64,000 nt of DNA from Alopecurus myosuroides (taxonomy: Eukaryota > Streptophyta > Magnoliopsida > Poales > Poaceae): the NCBI GenBank assembly GCA_028641055.1, contig CM054060.1:311970949-312034948 (forward strand), in the 5' to 3' direction. Positions within the stretch are counted from its first letter, which is position 1; every line of letters begins with the position of its first letter. The notes under the pieces were generated by a model. That model had not been told where the DNA came from. It ran no database searches and worked only from the letters and a program-made list of their open reading frames with translations. Position numbers and translations under genes: made by a program. Positions 43,701 through 54,232 of this stretch are shown one piece after another.

Positions 43701-45792
43701 GCACCGACTGGAACAAGGCGGACATGGGCTACAATCCCATGACCATCTCGTCCGCCACCAGCACTCTTGCCGCGAAGCTATTCGTCCACCACAAAGCTGC
43801 AGAGGACCTCGAGCAAACCTATGCGGTAAGTTTTGCTTGCCTGTTCCAAGTTGCACTTTTCTTCTCTTCTATTCTTCTTCTTCTTCTTCTTATCCATCAC
43901 CCAGTCCCCGAGATTCAGGCCGAGTAGGCGGGTACTCAACCGAGTTGCCGTCTTCTCGGGTCAAATCTTCAAAACATTGTCTAACTCCTTTTCTTTCTGC
44001 TTCTCAGAATAGCCTTTTGAAGAGAACGACCCTTTATCGGCATCTGCTCTGGAATCATAGCATCGCGAAACGACGCCTTGAGGCCTACGAAGCGGAACGC
44101 AAAAGTGATGTTGTGACCGAGAAGGAGGCCCTAGCTCGTACCCTTCAACTTTCCGAGCTTGAGAGTAAGCTTCTAGCTATTCGGTTCATGCGTTTTGTGT
44201 TTACGCCCGTTTTTGCTTTCTGCTCTTAACTCCTTGTACTCTGTAGGCAAGATCGAGGCGCTGACAGATGAGCACAAGCACTGTCACGTCTTTGTTGAAA
44301 ATGCCGAGACCACCATTAAGAAGTTGGAAGATAAGTTGCCGTTTTCTCGGCTTGTTCTCCTCCTTCTTCTCTGCTATTTGCTGACCATGCCCTTCTCCTC
44401 CTCAGAAGATTACAAGAAATTTCGTGAAGAGCATCTTGACTGCCTGAAACCCGCCGAGATGCAGCAGCAATTGGAAAGCCAAGCCGTAGAGCTCAAGAGC
44501 CAACACACCACCGAGCTGGAGCCGCTGCAGGTCCAGTTAAGAGCTGCCCTTCAGAACACCATAGACATACCCGCCGAGAAGGACAAGTTGGAGGCAGCCG
44601 CCAAGGCTAAGCAAAGGGCCCTTGAGATGGAGTGCGAGACGCTGAAGAAAAGCAACTCGGATCTCATGCTCCAAGTGGCCCAGTTCCGGAAGGTCGAAGA
44701 GCGGCACGCTGCTGATGAGGAGTCATGGAAAAGGAAGCTGCAATCGCTACTCTGCGACCTGAACAGTAAGTTCTCGCCTCTTTGTGTCTCCCTGCTTCCT
44801 TCTTCTTCTCTGTTGACCGATTTGCATCTCTTTGCTGCTTTCTTTTCTAATCTTTTTTGATAGCATTTTCAGAAATTTTCCCCGATCTCTGCTCGGCTTG
44901 CAAACCTGCCCTGTCAAAGGCCCAAGACGTTTGAGTAGAGAAGGGGCTGCGCATGGATACCAAGGCCTCGATTGAGGACAGATTTACGAACATGCAGGGT
45001 CAGCTTCAGCGCCTTAAGGGCTTGGGCACGGACTTAACGTCTGCTGCCTTCAAACTCCATGCATTGTTCTGGCCCCAAGATCCCTTGCCCTCCACCATCT
45101 GCGCGCTCGCCGAGAAGCTGAATGGTGTTAAAGCCGAGCTGAAGAAGTGGCGAGCATCCGGAGCTCGGGCAGGCGCTGACATGCTGCTCCTCTTCGTCTG
45201 CAGCTGGTATGAGAATCTCAATCTCAATACCATCCTCGAGATGCGCCGGGATTCAAAGTGGGAGAAGGATCCCGAGTGCGTGGCTCGACGCTAGGCAGTC
45301 GCGTGCGAGATCGCCTCCTACGCGGATACCGCGCGCTTCATCGAAGGCCTCACCGAGCCTGACACGGATGTGGAAGGCGAGGGCGAAGACGAGGATGAAG
45401 ACGATGACGAGGAGGCCACTGATTCAGAAGGCTTGAGTTGCTTCGAAGGCACCGATGACAAGTCCGGGAAGGGGAAGGGCATGGTCGTCACGGATAGTGA
45501 CGAGGAAGCCGAAAGCGAGAAGATGACCATCGACACCGCGGCACTTGAGTTCGGCTCTTCATCAGGCGCGACCCTTGACGACACGACGCTACTCTGCACC
45601 CAATCTGCTGCCTCCACTTCGGGGACGGACCTCATCTCGGTGGCCACAACCACTTCTGATCAGGCTGCCACCAACCCCGAAGCGGATGCCGCGAAGACCG
45701 ATGTCGCCAACACGGAAGCTGACGCTGCCAAGGCCAACTTCGAAGCTGATGCCGCCAAGGCCAACACCGAAGATGCTACTACCTCCACCTGA
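40786..45792 (+). pseudogene. R2 extra gene (aORF), about ten exons, several stops
   Basis: Exon 1 (40786 to about 41700) encodes MARDDDARAGWAG and a diverged Transposase_28-type region (TRRVPPGVRCRHPDGE, HFTRGFGLPVSDFFRSFLNHFGI). Later exons are visible at 41959-42088, 42229-42412, 42505-43825, 44008-44164 and about 44247-45792 with further introns; later borders are uncertain. The long exon 42505-43825 holds a Lys/Ala/Glu repeat (AEKKTVEKKAVEKQAAEKKA) and a WNSAFLGNESWNGL segment. The 3' exons are coiled-coil-like and end in an acidic, Ala/Asp-rich tail. In-frame stops at 42809, 42919, about 44931 and 45292 are of the CAG-to-TAG or CGA-to-TGA kind. Promoter and intron layout parallel R1, so this is the orthologous gene in a different family. 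Not functional as it stands. Confidence 0.75.
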
Positions 45793-46459
45793 TTATGTCC
45801 TGCAACACTTATGCTCAAGATTTTTATCAAATCCCCGGAATGCCGGGTGCAGATGTACTGAACAATTATCCTTTGCATTGCTACTCAGTTTTATCTCACT
45901 TGATGTTTTATACTTAGCAATTTGAGCAGCTTTGGCTCGATGCCGGGTTGCGTTATCATGCGAGTCCCCGAGTTGCATTTTTCATCCACCCTTCCTTTTT
46001 ATCTCAGCTCTTACCTGCAATTTGTTGCTTTTTTGGTATTCGAGTCACAAGAGTTCAAAGTTAGAGTTTCAAATACTTAGCCACTAGGAAACAGTCATAG
46101 TAACGCTACCCACCACATAGCCGAAAAAGGTTAACAACAAACAGTAAAGGACACTCTATTCGGTTGCCACACGCGTCCTTCCCTTTGCAATCTTTCATGT
46201 GTTCATTGACTTTTTGGCTTGTTCTCTGGCTTGCCATAAAGCCGGTTTGCGGACAGCAGCAGAGTCGCAGAGTGTCCGGTGAGTATAAACACACTACTTT
46301 GTATGATTTTGAAATTTTAAGAGTAACAACCGAGTAGACAAAAATACAACAGAAATAGAAACACTTAGAGCAATTTTGGACGAGGGCAGTCCCCGAGTTC
46401 AATTTCAGATTGCAGAGTAGGAGTTTAACTCGGATAAGAGAATACATACACACTTTTGC
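45793..46459. other. R2 spacer between convergent genes
   Basis: This is the end-to-end spacer between the extra gene and pol, corresponding to 34189-35270 in R1. It contains AGTCCCCGAG words at about 45963 and 46391 and no coding sequence. Confidence 0.6.
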
Positions 46460-47857
46460 TCATGAATGAAAGCGACGAAGTAGAGCTACATTCTAGGGGC
46501 GCTTGGATTCCTCCCCAGCATTATCCGGCCTGTTCTTCTATGATGGTTGCGCATCTACAAGGTAGTACGCATCATTGTGTAGAGCCTTGCTCACAATGAA
46601 CGGCCCTTCCCACGGAGGGGATAGCTTGTGCATCCCGGCTGTGCGCTGCACGAGCCTAAGGACCATGTCTCCCTCTCGGAAAACCCTCGGGTTTACTTTT
46701 CGGCTATGATAACGCCTCAGGTTTTGCTGGTAAACAGCTGAACGTGACAGAGTGAGCTCTCTTGCTTCTTCTAGCAGGTCAACGTCATCTTCTCGAGCTT
46801 CTCTCGCCTCCGCCTCAGTGTAGAGAGTTACTCGGGGGGAGTCATGCTCTAAGTCGATTGGTAACACGGCCTCAGCCCCGTAAACCAAGAAGAATGGCGT
46901 GTAGCCGGTTGACCGGTTAGGGGTAGTCCTTAGACTCCACAACACCACTGGCAACTCGTCTAGCCAACACCCAAGTGTTTTCAGTAGCGGCTCAATCAGC
47001 CTTGGCTTTATGCCTGCCAGTACCATGCCATTTGCTCTTTCCACCTGCCCATTGGATGCGGGGTGCGCAACAGACGCGACATCTAGTCGGATGTGCTTAT
47101 CTCTGCAGAATCTCACCATGGCTCCCTCAGCAAAGTTAGTGCCGTTATCCGTGATGATGTTGTGCGGGTAGCCGTATCTCAGGATCACATCCTTCAGGAA
47201 ACTCACAGCCGTAGCTCCATCACACTTCCGAATAGGCTTCACTTCAATCCACTTGGTGAACTTGTCAACCATGACCAAGATGTGTGTCATGTTGCCTCTA
47301 GCCGGTTTGAAGGGACCAACCATATCCAGACACCAAACAGCAAACGGCCAAGTGATGGGAATTGTTTTCAACTCGGAAGCAGGCATGTGGATCTTACTTG
47401 CGAATCTCTGGCAGCCGTTGCACTTTCTTATGATATCTTCAGCTTGCTTCAAAGCAGTGAGCCAGAAGAAGCCATGCCGAAAAGCCTTCTTGACTAGAGC
47501 CCGAGAAGAGGCGTGATGCCCGCATTCCCCTTGGTGTATTTCCACCAGAATCTCTTCTCCTTCTTCCGGTTCCACACAACGTTACAGTACGCCAGTGGCA
47601 CTTCTTTTATGCAGCACTTCTCCGAAGATGGTGTAGCCCTTGGATCTTCTCTGAATCTGCCTTGCGGTAACCTCATCATCCGGTAGGATGCCGTCCTTTA
47701 GAAAGGATAATATGGGCATGGCCCAACTCGGCGTCTCCCGTGCGCGAAACACTGGTTCGTCCACTTCCATTGGGACAACCACTGCTGCGTCTTTTTCTGG
47801 GTTGGGGGTGACTCTCTGCAGCCCCGAACGGTTTGCAAGGACTTCTTCAAGGAATGC

Positions 47858-47985
47858 GACAGTCCCCGAGCTGAGAGGGGCAGTCCCCGAGTAAGGAGGA
47901 GCAGTCCCCGAGTAGAGAGGGGCAGTCCCCGGGTTGCAGGCGCCAGTCCCCGGGATGGAGACTGCAGTCCCCGGGTCCTCTTTTG
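47858..47985 (-). repeat. six polypurine-tract-like repeats in the R2 RNase H-integrase linker
   Basis: AGTCCCCG(A/G)G occurs six times at intervals of about 18-21 bp. On the element strand this reads C(T/C)CGGGGACT, close to the CGGGGACTA at the 3' LTR boundary. In frame it encodes repeated (Y/S/N)-x-GTAP units. The array may be a central purine-tract cluster or simply slippage expansion. Confidence 0.8.
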
Positions 47986-50811
47986 CACCTTCCCAGTCGA
48001 TCTCCATTGGAACTGCTTCTTCATTAGGCAGAGAAGGAACAAAAATGGACTCCGAGTTGGGGGATGGCTTGATGGATGGCTTTCTCAAATGTTCCAAGGC
48101 GATCCCAGCCGGGATGTACTGCCGAGAAGACCCCAACTTGGACAGCTCATCTGCTGCCTCGTTCTCTGCTCGGTTTATGTGTTGGAATTCGCAACCTTCA
48201 AAGAATCCTGTCATGGTTTGAACCAGGAAGCGGTATGACGCCATGTTGGCATCCAGAGCATCCCAAGTGCCAGAAACCTGCTGCACGACTAGATCCGAGT
48301 CTCCATAGCATATGATGCGCTGCACACCAACTTCCTTTGCTACCTTCAAGCCATGCACTACGGCCTCGTACTCTGCGACATTGTTGGACGCCTTGAAATG
48401 GATTTGCAGCACATACTTGAGTTGATCTCGCTTAGGTGACGTAAGTACCACGCCAGCACCAAGGCCTTCCTTCATCTTGGAGCCATCAAAGTGCATCCTC
48501 CAGTAGCTGGATACCGGAGTAGGAGGCTCGTACTGCACCTCAGCCCAATCCACAAGGAATTCCGCCAGGATCTGAGACTTGATGGCTTCTCTTCTCGCAT
48601 ACGCGGGAGCGTACGCGGCCAGCTCGATTGCCCACTTGGCTACTCTGCCACTCGCTTCCTTGTTGCCCATGATATCCGAGATGGGAGCTAAGCTCACCAC
48701 TATGATGGGGTGTTCTTGGAAATAGTGCTTCAGCTTCTTGGCGCCCAGGTACACACCGTAAGTCATCTTCTGGTAGTGCGGGTAGTTCTGCTTGGAACTG
48801 GACAGCACCTCACTGAGATAATACACCGGCCGCTGCACACTTTTGCCTTCCTCTTCTCGCTCCACCACAATCACCACGCTGACTACCCGGTTGGTGGCGG
48901 CAATATATAGCAGCATTGGCTCCTTGGGTAGCGGACTAGCCAAGATGGGAGCGCTACCCAGCATCGCCTTTAGCTCTTTGAATGCCACATCCGCTTGCGG
49001 TGTCCAGACGAACTTGTCGCTTTTCTTCATCAATTGATACAAAGGCAGGGCCTTCTCGCCCATTCTGCCCAAGAAACGGCTCAGAGATGCCAAGCAACCA
49101 GTGAATTTTTGCACATCCTTTAGGGATCTCGGCAAAGACATGCTCTCAATAGCTTTTATCTTTGAAGGATTGGCCTCAACGCCCCGACTGGATACCAAGA
49201 AGCCGAGTAGCTTGCCAGTCGGGACGCCAAAGGTGCATTTACTCGGGTTCAGCTTAATCTTATACTTGCGCAAGTTAGCGAAAGTTTCCTCAAGGTCACT
49301 AAGCAGAGTATGTGTTTTATTCGTTTTGATGACAATGTCATCTACGTACACCTGCACATTTTTGCCGAGTTGGTCATGCAAGCATTTCTGCATGCATCTC
49401 TGATAAGTGGCACCCGCATTCCGCAACCCGAAACACATGACACGATAGCAATAAGCCCCGTACGGGGTAATGAAGGCAGTCTTTATTTGATCAGCAGGGT
49501 TGAGAGCTATCTGGTGAAAACCAGAGTAGGCATCTATGAAAGACAACAGTTCACAACCAGCAGTGGAATCGATCACCTGATCGATGCGAGGTAGCGGAAA
49601 ATGATTCTTGGGGCAGGCCTTGTTCAAGTCAGTGTAGTCGACGCACATGCGCCATGCGGTAGCGGCCTTGGGATCCTCCTTCTTCTTCTCAACCATGGTC
49701 GGGTTGGCTAGCCAGTCCGGATGCAACACCTCCATGATGAAATTGCTTATCAGCAACTTGGTGATCTGGTCACCGATGGCCTTCCTTCTCTCATCTCCGA
49801 AACGGCGCATAGCCTGCTTCACTAGTTTGGCGTCAGGACGCACATGTAACGAGTGCTCAACCAACTCCCTCGGGACACCCGGTAAATCTTCATTGGACCA
49901 GGTGAACTCGTCCCGATTCTCACGGAGGAAGTGGATGAGCTCGCTTTCCTATTTCTCCCCCAACCCGGAGCCAATGATGGCAACTCGGTCGGGAAACTCA
50001 GGGTCAACCTGGATCTTCTTTGTCTCCTGAGATGCCTGGAACGCCGTCCCGTGCTGGGAAATCGGCATGCCAGGCGCACCAGCTTGCGCGGATTGCGCCA
50101 TAGCCACCACCTCGTACATCTTTTTCTTCTCGGCAGCGATCACCATGGACTCCGCCAACTGAGAACCAGTAGAGGCACACTCCATAGACTTCTTGTAATC
50201 ACCAGAGATGGTAATCACACCATTGGGACCAGGGATCTTCATCTTCAAGTATGCAGTGTGGGTAGAGGCCATGAACTTGCTCAGAGCGGGCCTGCCGAGT
50301 AGGGCATGGTAGGGGCTCTGGTGATCAACCACCTCAAACTGCAGGCTCTCTGTGCGGCAGTTCTCCCTGGTGCCGAATAGCACATCTATCCATACTCGGC
50401 CAATCGGATTGCAAGAGACCCCTGGCACAATGCCATGGAAAGTGGTCTTGCTAGGTAGCAGCATGTTCTCGGCCATACCCAGCTTCTCAAGCGTGTCTCT
50501 GTACACGATGTTGATGCTGCTGCCGTTGTCAATCAGTACCTTGCTGAACCTCACGTTCTTCTCAGGGCCCAAGAAGGTAGGATCCAGTACCAAGGCGTAG
50601 CTACCCGGATTGGGCATCACCTTAGGATGATCCGCTCTGGACCACGTGATCTCTTGGTTGCACCAGTGCATGTAGTGAGGAACAGCAGGGATCACGGCAT
50701 TGACCTCCATGGCACGCCTGTGCTGAGACTTCTTGTCGATAGGCTCAGAGGTGAAAACCATATAGCTCTCGTGGTGCTCCTGATACCGATTGCGGTCTCC
50801 GCCACCATTGT

Positions 50812-50834
50812 TGCCGTTGTTGTTGTTACCTTGG

Positions 50835-50875
<41 letters not shown>

Positions 50876-50935
50876 GCCTCTGTTGTTGTTGCGGGTGTAG
50901 TAGTTGTTGTTGTTGTTGTGGTTGTTGCTGCGGTA
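50812..50935. repeat. (GTT)n microsatellite in R2 gag
   Basis: The array is nearly uninterrupted GTT on plus, encoding poly-Asn on the minus-strand Gag frame (about residues 620-660), between the zinc motif and protease. Val-rich or Thr-rich frames in other registers are artefacts. Confidence 0.95.
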
Positions 50936-52782
50936 GCCATCGTTGTTGAAGTGGCGGTTGGCTCCTAAAGCCACCTGGTTCACATTCTCTCTTCTCGGGA
51001 AAGCCGGAGGCCGAGCAGCAGGTGCGCGAGCAGGCTGTACAGCGGCATTCGCAGCTGGTAGAGGAGGAGGAGGGGGCAGGCCCTCATTCTTGATTTCTTC
51101 CCACCAACTGCACTGTCGAGTAGTGTGGTTGGCAGGTCTTGCGGGATGCCGAGTATGGAAGCTGCATGGGCCATCCTTCATGTCCTTGAAGACAAAGTTC
51201 GGTGCCGGACCCGAGTTGCCGCTACCCTGCTGGGAAGCGTTGTATGGCTTCTTGTTGCCTTGGCCCTGATTCTGGTTCTGCCCGTACTGGGCTCCAACAG
51301 TTTTTGGCCTCTGGCTACCCCCAGCTCCGGTTTCCACAGCATTCACCTCCTCAGGATCGTACCGGGTATCAATCCAGTCACCTCTGCGCTTGTTGCGAAA
51401 CTCATTGCGCTTGCTGGTGTTGATGTTGTAGTTCCTTCTCGGCTCAGCAGCATCAAGAAGAGGATGTGTCGGGTCGCCGAGTGCGTACTGATCCGCAATC
51501 CGGATGGTTTCAGCGAGAGTACTCGGCATCTCCCTCTGGAGCCTTTGCCACAACATGCTACCATGCCTGCAGCCCTGCGCAAACCAAGTGATGGCCTGGG
51601 CCTCATTCACACCCTCACAGGTGTTCCTCAGAGTACTCCACCGAGTGAGATACTCTCGGTCTGTCTCCTCTTCCCGCTGCCTGCAAGCGGATAGCTGTTG
51701 CGGCCTATTCGGCCTCCGGTAGGTGCTGGTGAAGTTGCTGACAAACGCCTCCGCGAAGTCAAGCCAGCAGTTGATGCTGTGCTTGGGCAGGTTGTTGAGC
51801 CAGGTTCTTGCCGGTCCCTCGAGCATCTGCGGGATGTACCGCACGGCCCATCTCCGGTTGCCGCCTGCAATGTGCACGGCTGTGACATAGTCATTGAGCC
51901 AATCTTCCGGCTTGGTGCTGCCGTCATAGCACTTGGTCCCTCTGGTGAGCTGGAACTGCTTCACGGATGGCTCTGTCATGATGCAGGGGGCAAAGCACTC
52001 TGGGCCAGGCGGCCCCTTGCTCTCGAGTTGCGCGGATAGAGAAATCCGGTCCAGCTTGTGCCTGGCATCACTGGGCTCCAGCACGCGCTCAGCCACGCGA
52101 TCCAAGATGTCATAGCCAGCCAACCCCATGGCCGAGTAGCCATCATCATATCTGTCCACCTGCACAACTAGAGGCTGCTCCACCGGGTTGGCTGCTGGTG
52201 CAACTACACGCGGCTGCTGCCTCTGCCGAGTAGGCTGAGCAACTGGATGCTGAGAAGGGCATGGGCGCTCTCCATCTCGGGCCTGGCTATGAGCTTTATG
52301 GGCTTGATAGCCTGCTCCTGCAGCGTTGTGTTTTTGACCGGACTGTCGCGCCACAGCCTGCTGTTTTGCGGCGACAGCCGGGTCGTACACCTGCATCTGC
52401 CTATCTCTGCCGGAATGCCCACTCCGTTCCTTCTCGCGACTGGGATGCGGTGATGAGGCCTGGTCGTTAGATCTAGCCGCATGCGAGTGCACCACCTGAG
52501 AAGCTCCAGCACCCGGGTTGGCTTTCCGGAACTCCTCGTTCTGCCTAGCAGCCTCTAGCACTAGCTCATTGAGCCTCTCTTGCTGCCTCACGCGCGCGTC
52601 GCCAGCGAGATGCGGCAACTCAGCAGCTACAGCCTCAGCAGCTCTAAGGGTTTTGGCGGGGGTGCTGTATCTGGGTCTGGTGGGGGTGGTGTTTTGGCTA
52701 GCGGCTTGGCCAGCAGTTTCACCAACTGCCGCCATCTCGGTGCCTAGGTTGCGGCGCGTAGCGCCTGCCTTGGAAGGCCTCC

Positions 52783-53496
52783 TCACCACGGGCGTGAAGC
52801 CGTGAGCCCGGTTGTACTCGTTCTGGTCCAGGTCATGAGCTCGAGCTCGGTGGGAGGTGGCATGCCCATCCGCACGGCGGACGCAGGTATCGTCGGAGTA
52901 GTGGAGGGAGGAAGGTTGCAGTCCTTCTCGTAGGGCTTGTGGGTCTTCCCGCCAGCACTCGGGCCAGCGAGATCCTCGATGACGCCCGCAGCGGCAGCAG
53001 CCGCGCCCTTCCCGGCATCAGCAGCAGGGCCGGTCACCATCACCTCCACGCTGTCCGCAGAGCGGCCAATCGGCCTCCCACGCGCAGCAATGACAGCAGG
53101 GGGATCCTCCGCGACATGCACCTCCCCGGGGTACTCGCGGTCGATGACGGTGGTGACGTAGATGAGGTGCGCGCCAAAAGAGAGCACCGAGCCGCCCTCC
53201 GGCATGTCCCTGCCGCCGAAATCGCCGGCGTTGTCGGTGACGAAGTCGAAGGAGCCGAATATGTGGACGAGGCCACAGACCACGCGCTCTTCGGTAGCAG
53301 AAATCGATCCCGTCCGAACGGAAACTCCAGCCAGCGCCGCTGGTGGCCCCACGGTGGGCGCCAACTGTCGTGGTGGTGTCACGGCAGATGCCATAGGATG
53401 GCTAAAGTTGTGGGGACGATGGATGCTGGAGGCGCTCGGGGAGGGATCACGCAGCGAGTAGCCGCGTGAGTATGAAACTAGCACTGCAAACAACAA
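52783..53496 (-). CDS. R2 leader frame starting in the LTR and crossing the primer site
   Basis: The frame opens with ATG inside the 5' LTR (53496) and reads the LTR end and primer site as PPRQLAPTVGP. It continues through about 190 residues, including GSVLSFGAHLIYVTTVID, which resembles the leader of R1 and R3 (GSTVTIGQIRIFIGMVRT). It overlaps the gag frame by seven bases in another register. HDLDQNEYNRAHGF just upstream of 52789 in the gag register looks like true Gag sequence, so a small indel near 52850 probably separated one original leader-Gag protein. Confidence 0.6.
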   Translation of the reverse strand: MLFAVLVSYSRGYSLRDPSPSASSIHRPHNFSHPMASAVTPPRQLAPTVGPPAALAGVSVRTGSISATEERVVCGLVHIFGSFDFVTDNAGDFGGRDMPEGGSVLSFGAHLIYVTTVIDREYPGEVHVAEDPPAVIAARGRPIGRSADSVEVMVTGPAADAGKGAAAAAAGVIEDLAGPSAGGKTHKPYEKDCNLPPSTTPTIPASAVRMGMPPPTELELMTWTRTSTTGLTASRPW

Positions 53497-54227
53497 GATC
53501 TACCCAGGTTCAGGGCCCTCGTGTGGAGGTAAAACCCCTACTCCTGCCTTTCTCTCTTTATATTCGTGTCTCACCGAGTAGCCACAGTACAAATGATGCT
53601 TACAACCGAGTAGCCACTCTCCTCTCTAGGTGACTGTAGCCCTTAGTCGTGTCGTTAACTAGGTCAAGAATGTGAACCGATTCTGGGATCCCTCGCGCAG
53701 GAGGGGGCAAGGCACCTTATATACTGGTGCCCAGCCGGATACAGCCAAGATGTCGACATAGTGTGCACACTGTACACTTCCAGCTTCCCGCTGACAGCTT
53801 TGGCTTCCAAGTTTGTCTCCGTGTGTAAAGTCGTTCCGCAGAACCGAGAAACTGATCTGTTATCACTGACACTGTCACGGGGTAGGCCCCCCTAACCTGC
53901 GACGCCCTGCTGACACCCTGGCGCGGATAAGCACGCGCTCTGCAGATGAACAGTGCCCCAGTACGGACCCAGGATACGCGGGATCCTGTGTCAGAAAGGC
54001 TCCTTTGACTTCTGGCCCGAGTAGGAGACCGCCTTTTCTACTCGGACCACTTCCTCTACTCGGAGGAGAATAACTCTCTTGATTCTTCTTCCTGGCCATC
54101 AGTGTGTACGGCCGAATAGCAGTCGACCGGGTAGCGAGTACCGGGTAGCCAGCTACTTTGCCAAACGTCTCTTCTGTTCTTGCCCTTAGCACTTGCCTTT
54201 ACCCTACTCGGGGGTAACCCCCCGACA
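53366..54227 (-). repeat. R2 5' LTR (862 bp)
   Basis: TG...CA ends. The TATA box on the element strand is TATATAAG (plus 53716-53723). The primer-binding site TGGCGCCCACCGTGGGGC follows at 53363-53346. It matches the split 3' LTR with about ten differences. Confidence 0.95.
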
Positions 54228-54232
54228 CACTA

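Larger units (their letters stand above)
46460..52789 (-). pseudogene. R2 gag-protease-RT-RNase H-integrase polyprotein with four stops
   Basis: A single frame of about 2,110 codons is interrupted only by stops at 49949-49951, 47582-47584, 46538-46540 and 46493-46495. The Gag domain (about residues 310-480) has WAVRYIPQMLEGPARTWLNNL. A modified zinc motif is CSFHTRHPARPANHTTRQC. A poly-Asn stretch follows. The protease has VLIDNGSSINIVY at about residue 751. RT has WRMCVDYTDLNKACPKNHF and YVDD. An RNase H-like connection lacking catalytic acids is followed by a second RNase H with HFDGSKMKEGLGAG, NNVAEYEAVVHG, YGDSDLV and NEAADEL. A repeat-containing linker precedes integrase, which has CGHHASSRA...CNGCQRFA and DMVGPF/IITDNGTNF. 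There is no chromodomain. Two RNase H regions define the Tat group. R2 is the only Gag source in the window, but it is itself broken. Confidence 0.93.
28596..54227 (-). mobile_element. R2: Tat-type Ty3/gypsy retrotransposon with gag, carrying R1 in its 3' LTR
   Basis: The ends are TGTCGTGGTGGTGTCACGGC (28596) and GGGGGTAACCCCCCGACA (54227). CACTA occurs directly outside both (28591-28595 and 54228-54232). The 5' LTR is 53366-54227. The 3' LTR is 28596-29362 joined to 39981-40075, also 862 bp once R1 is removed. By eye about ten bases differ between the LTRs (about 1.2%). At the usual grass rate of 1.3e-8 per site per year this suggests roughly 0.4-0.5 million years. The net element is about 15 kb. 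Gag-pol and the extra gene both carry a few stop codons. Confidence 0.95.

Noticed and set aside
46538..47575. Chromodomain at the integrase end of R2
   Set aside because: The sequence after the GPF-x-V module is short and lacks a chromodomain pattern; Tat elements normally have none.
50627..50968. Val-rich 113-aa frame and Thr-rich frame
   Set aside because: Other-register translations of the GTT microsatellite inside R2 gag.
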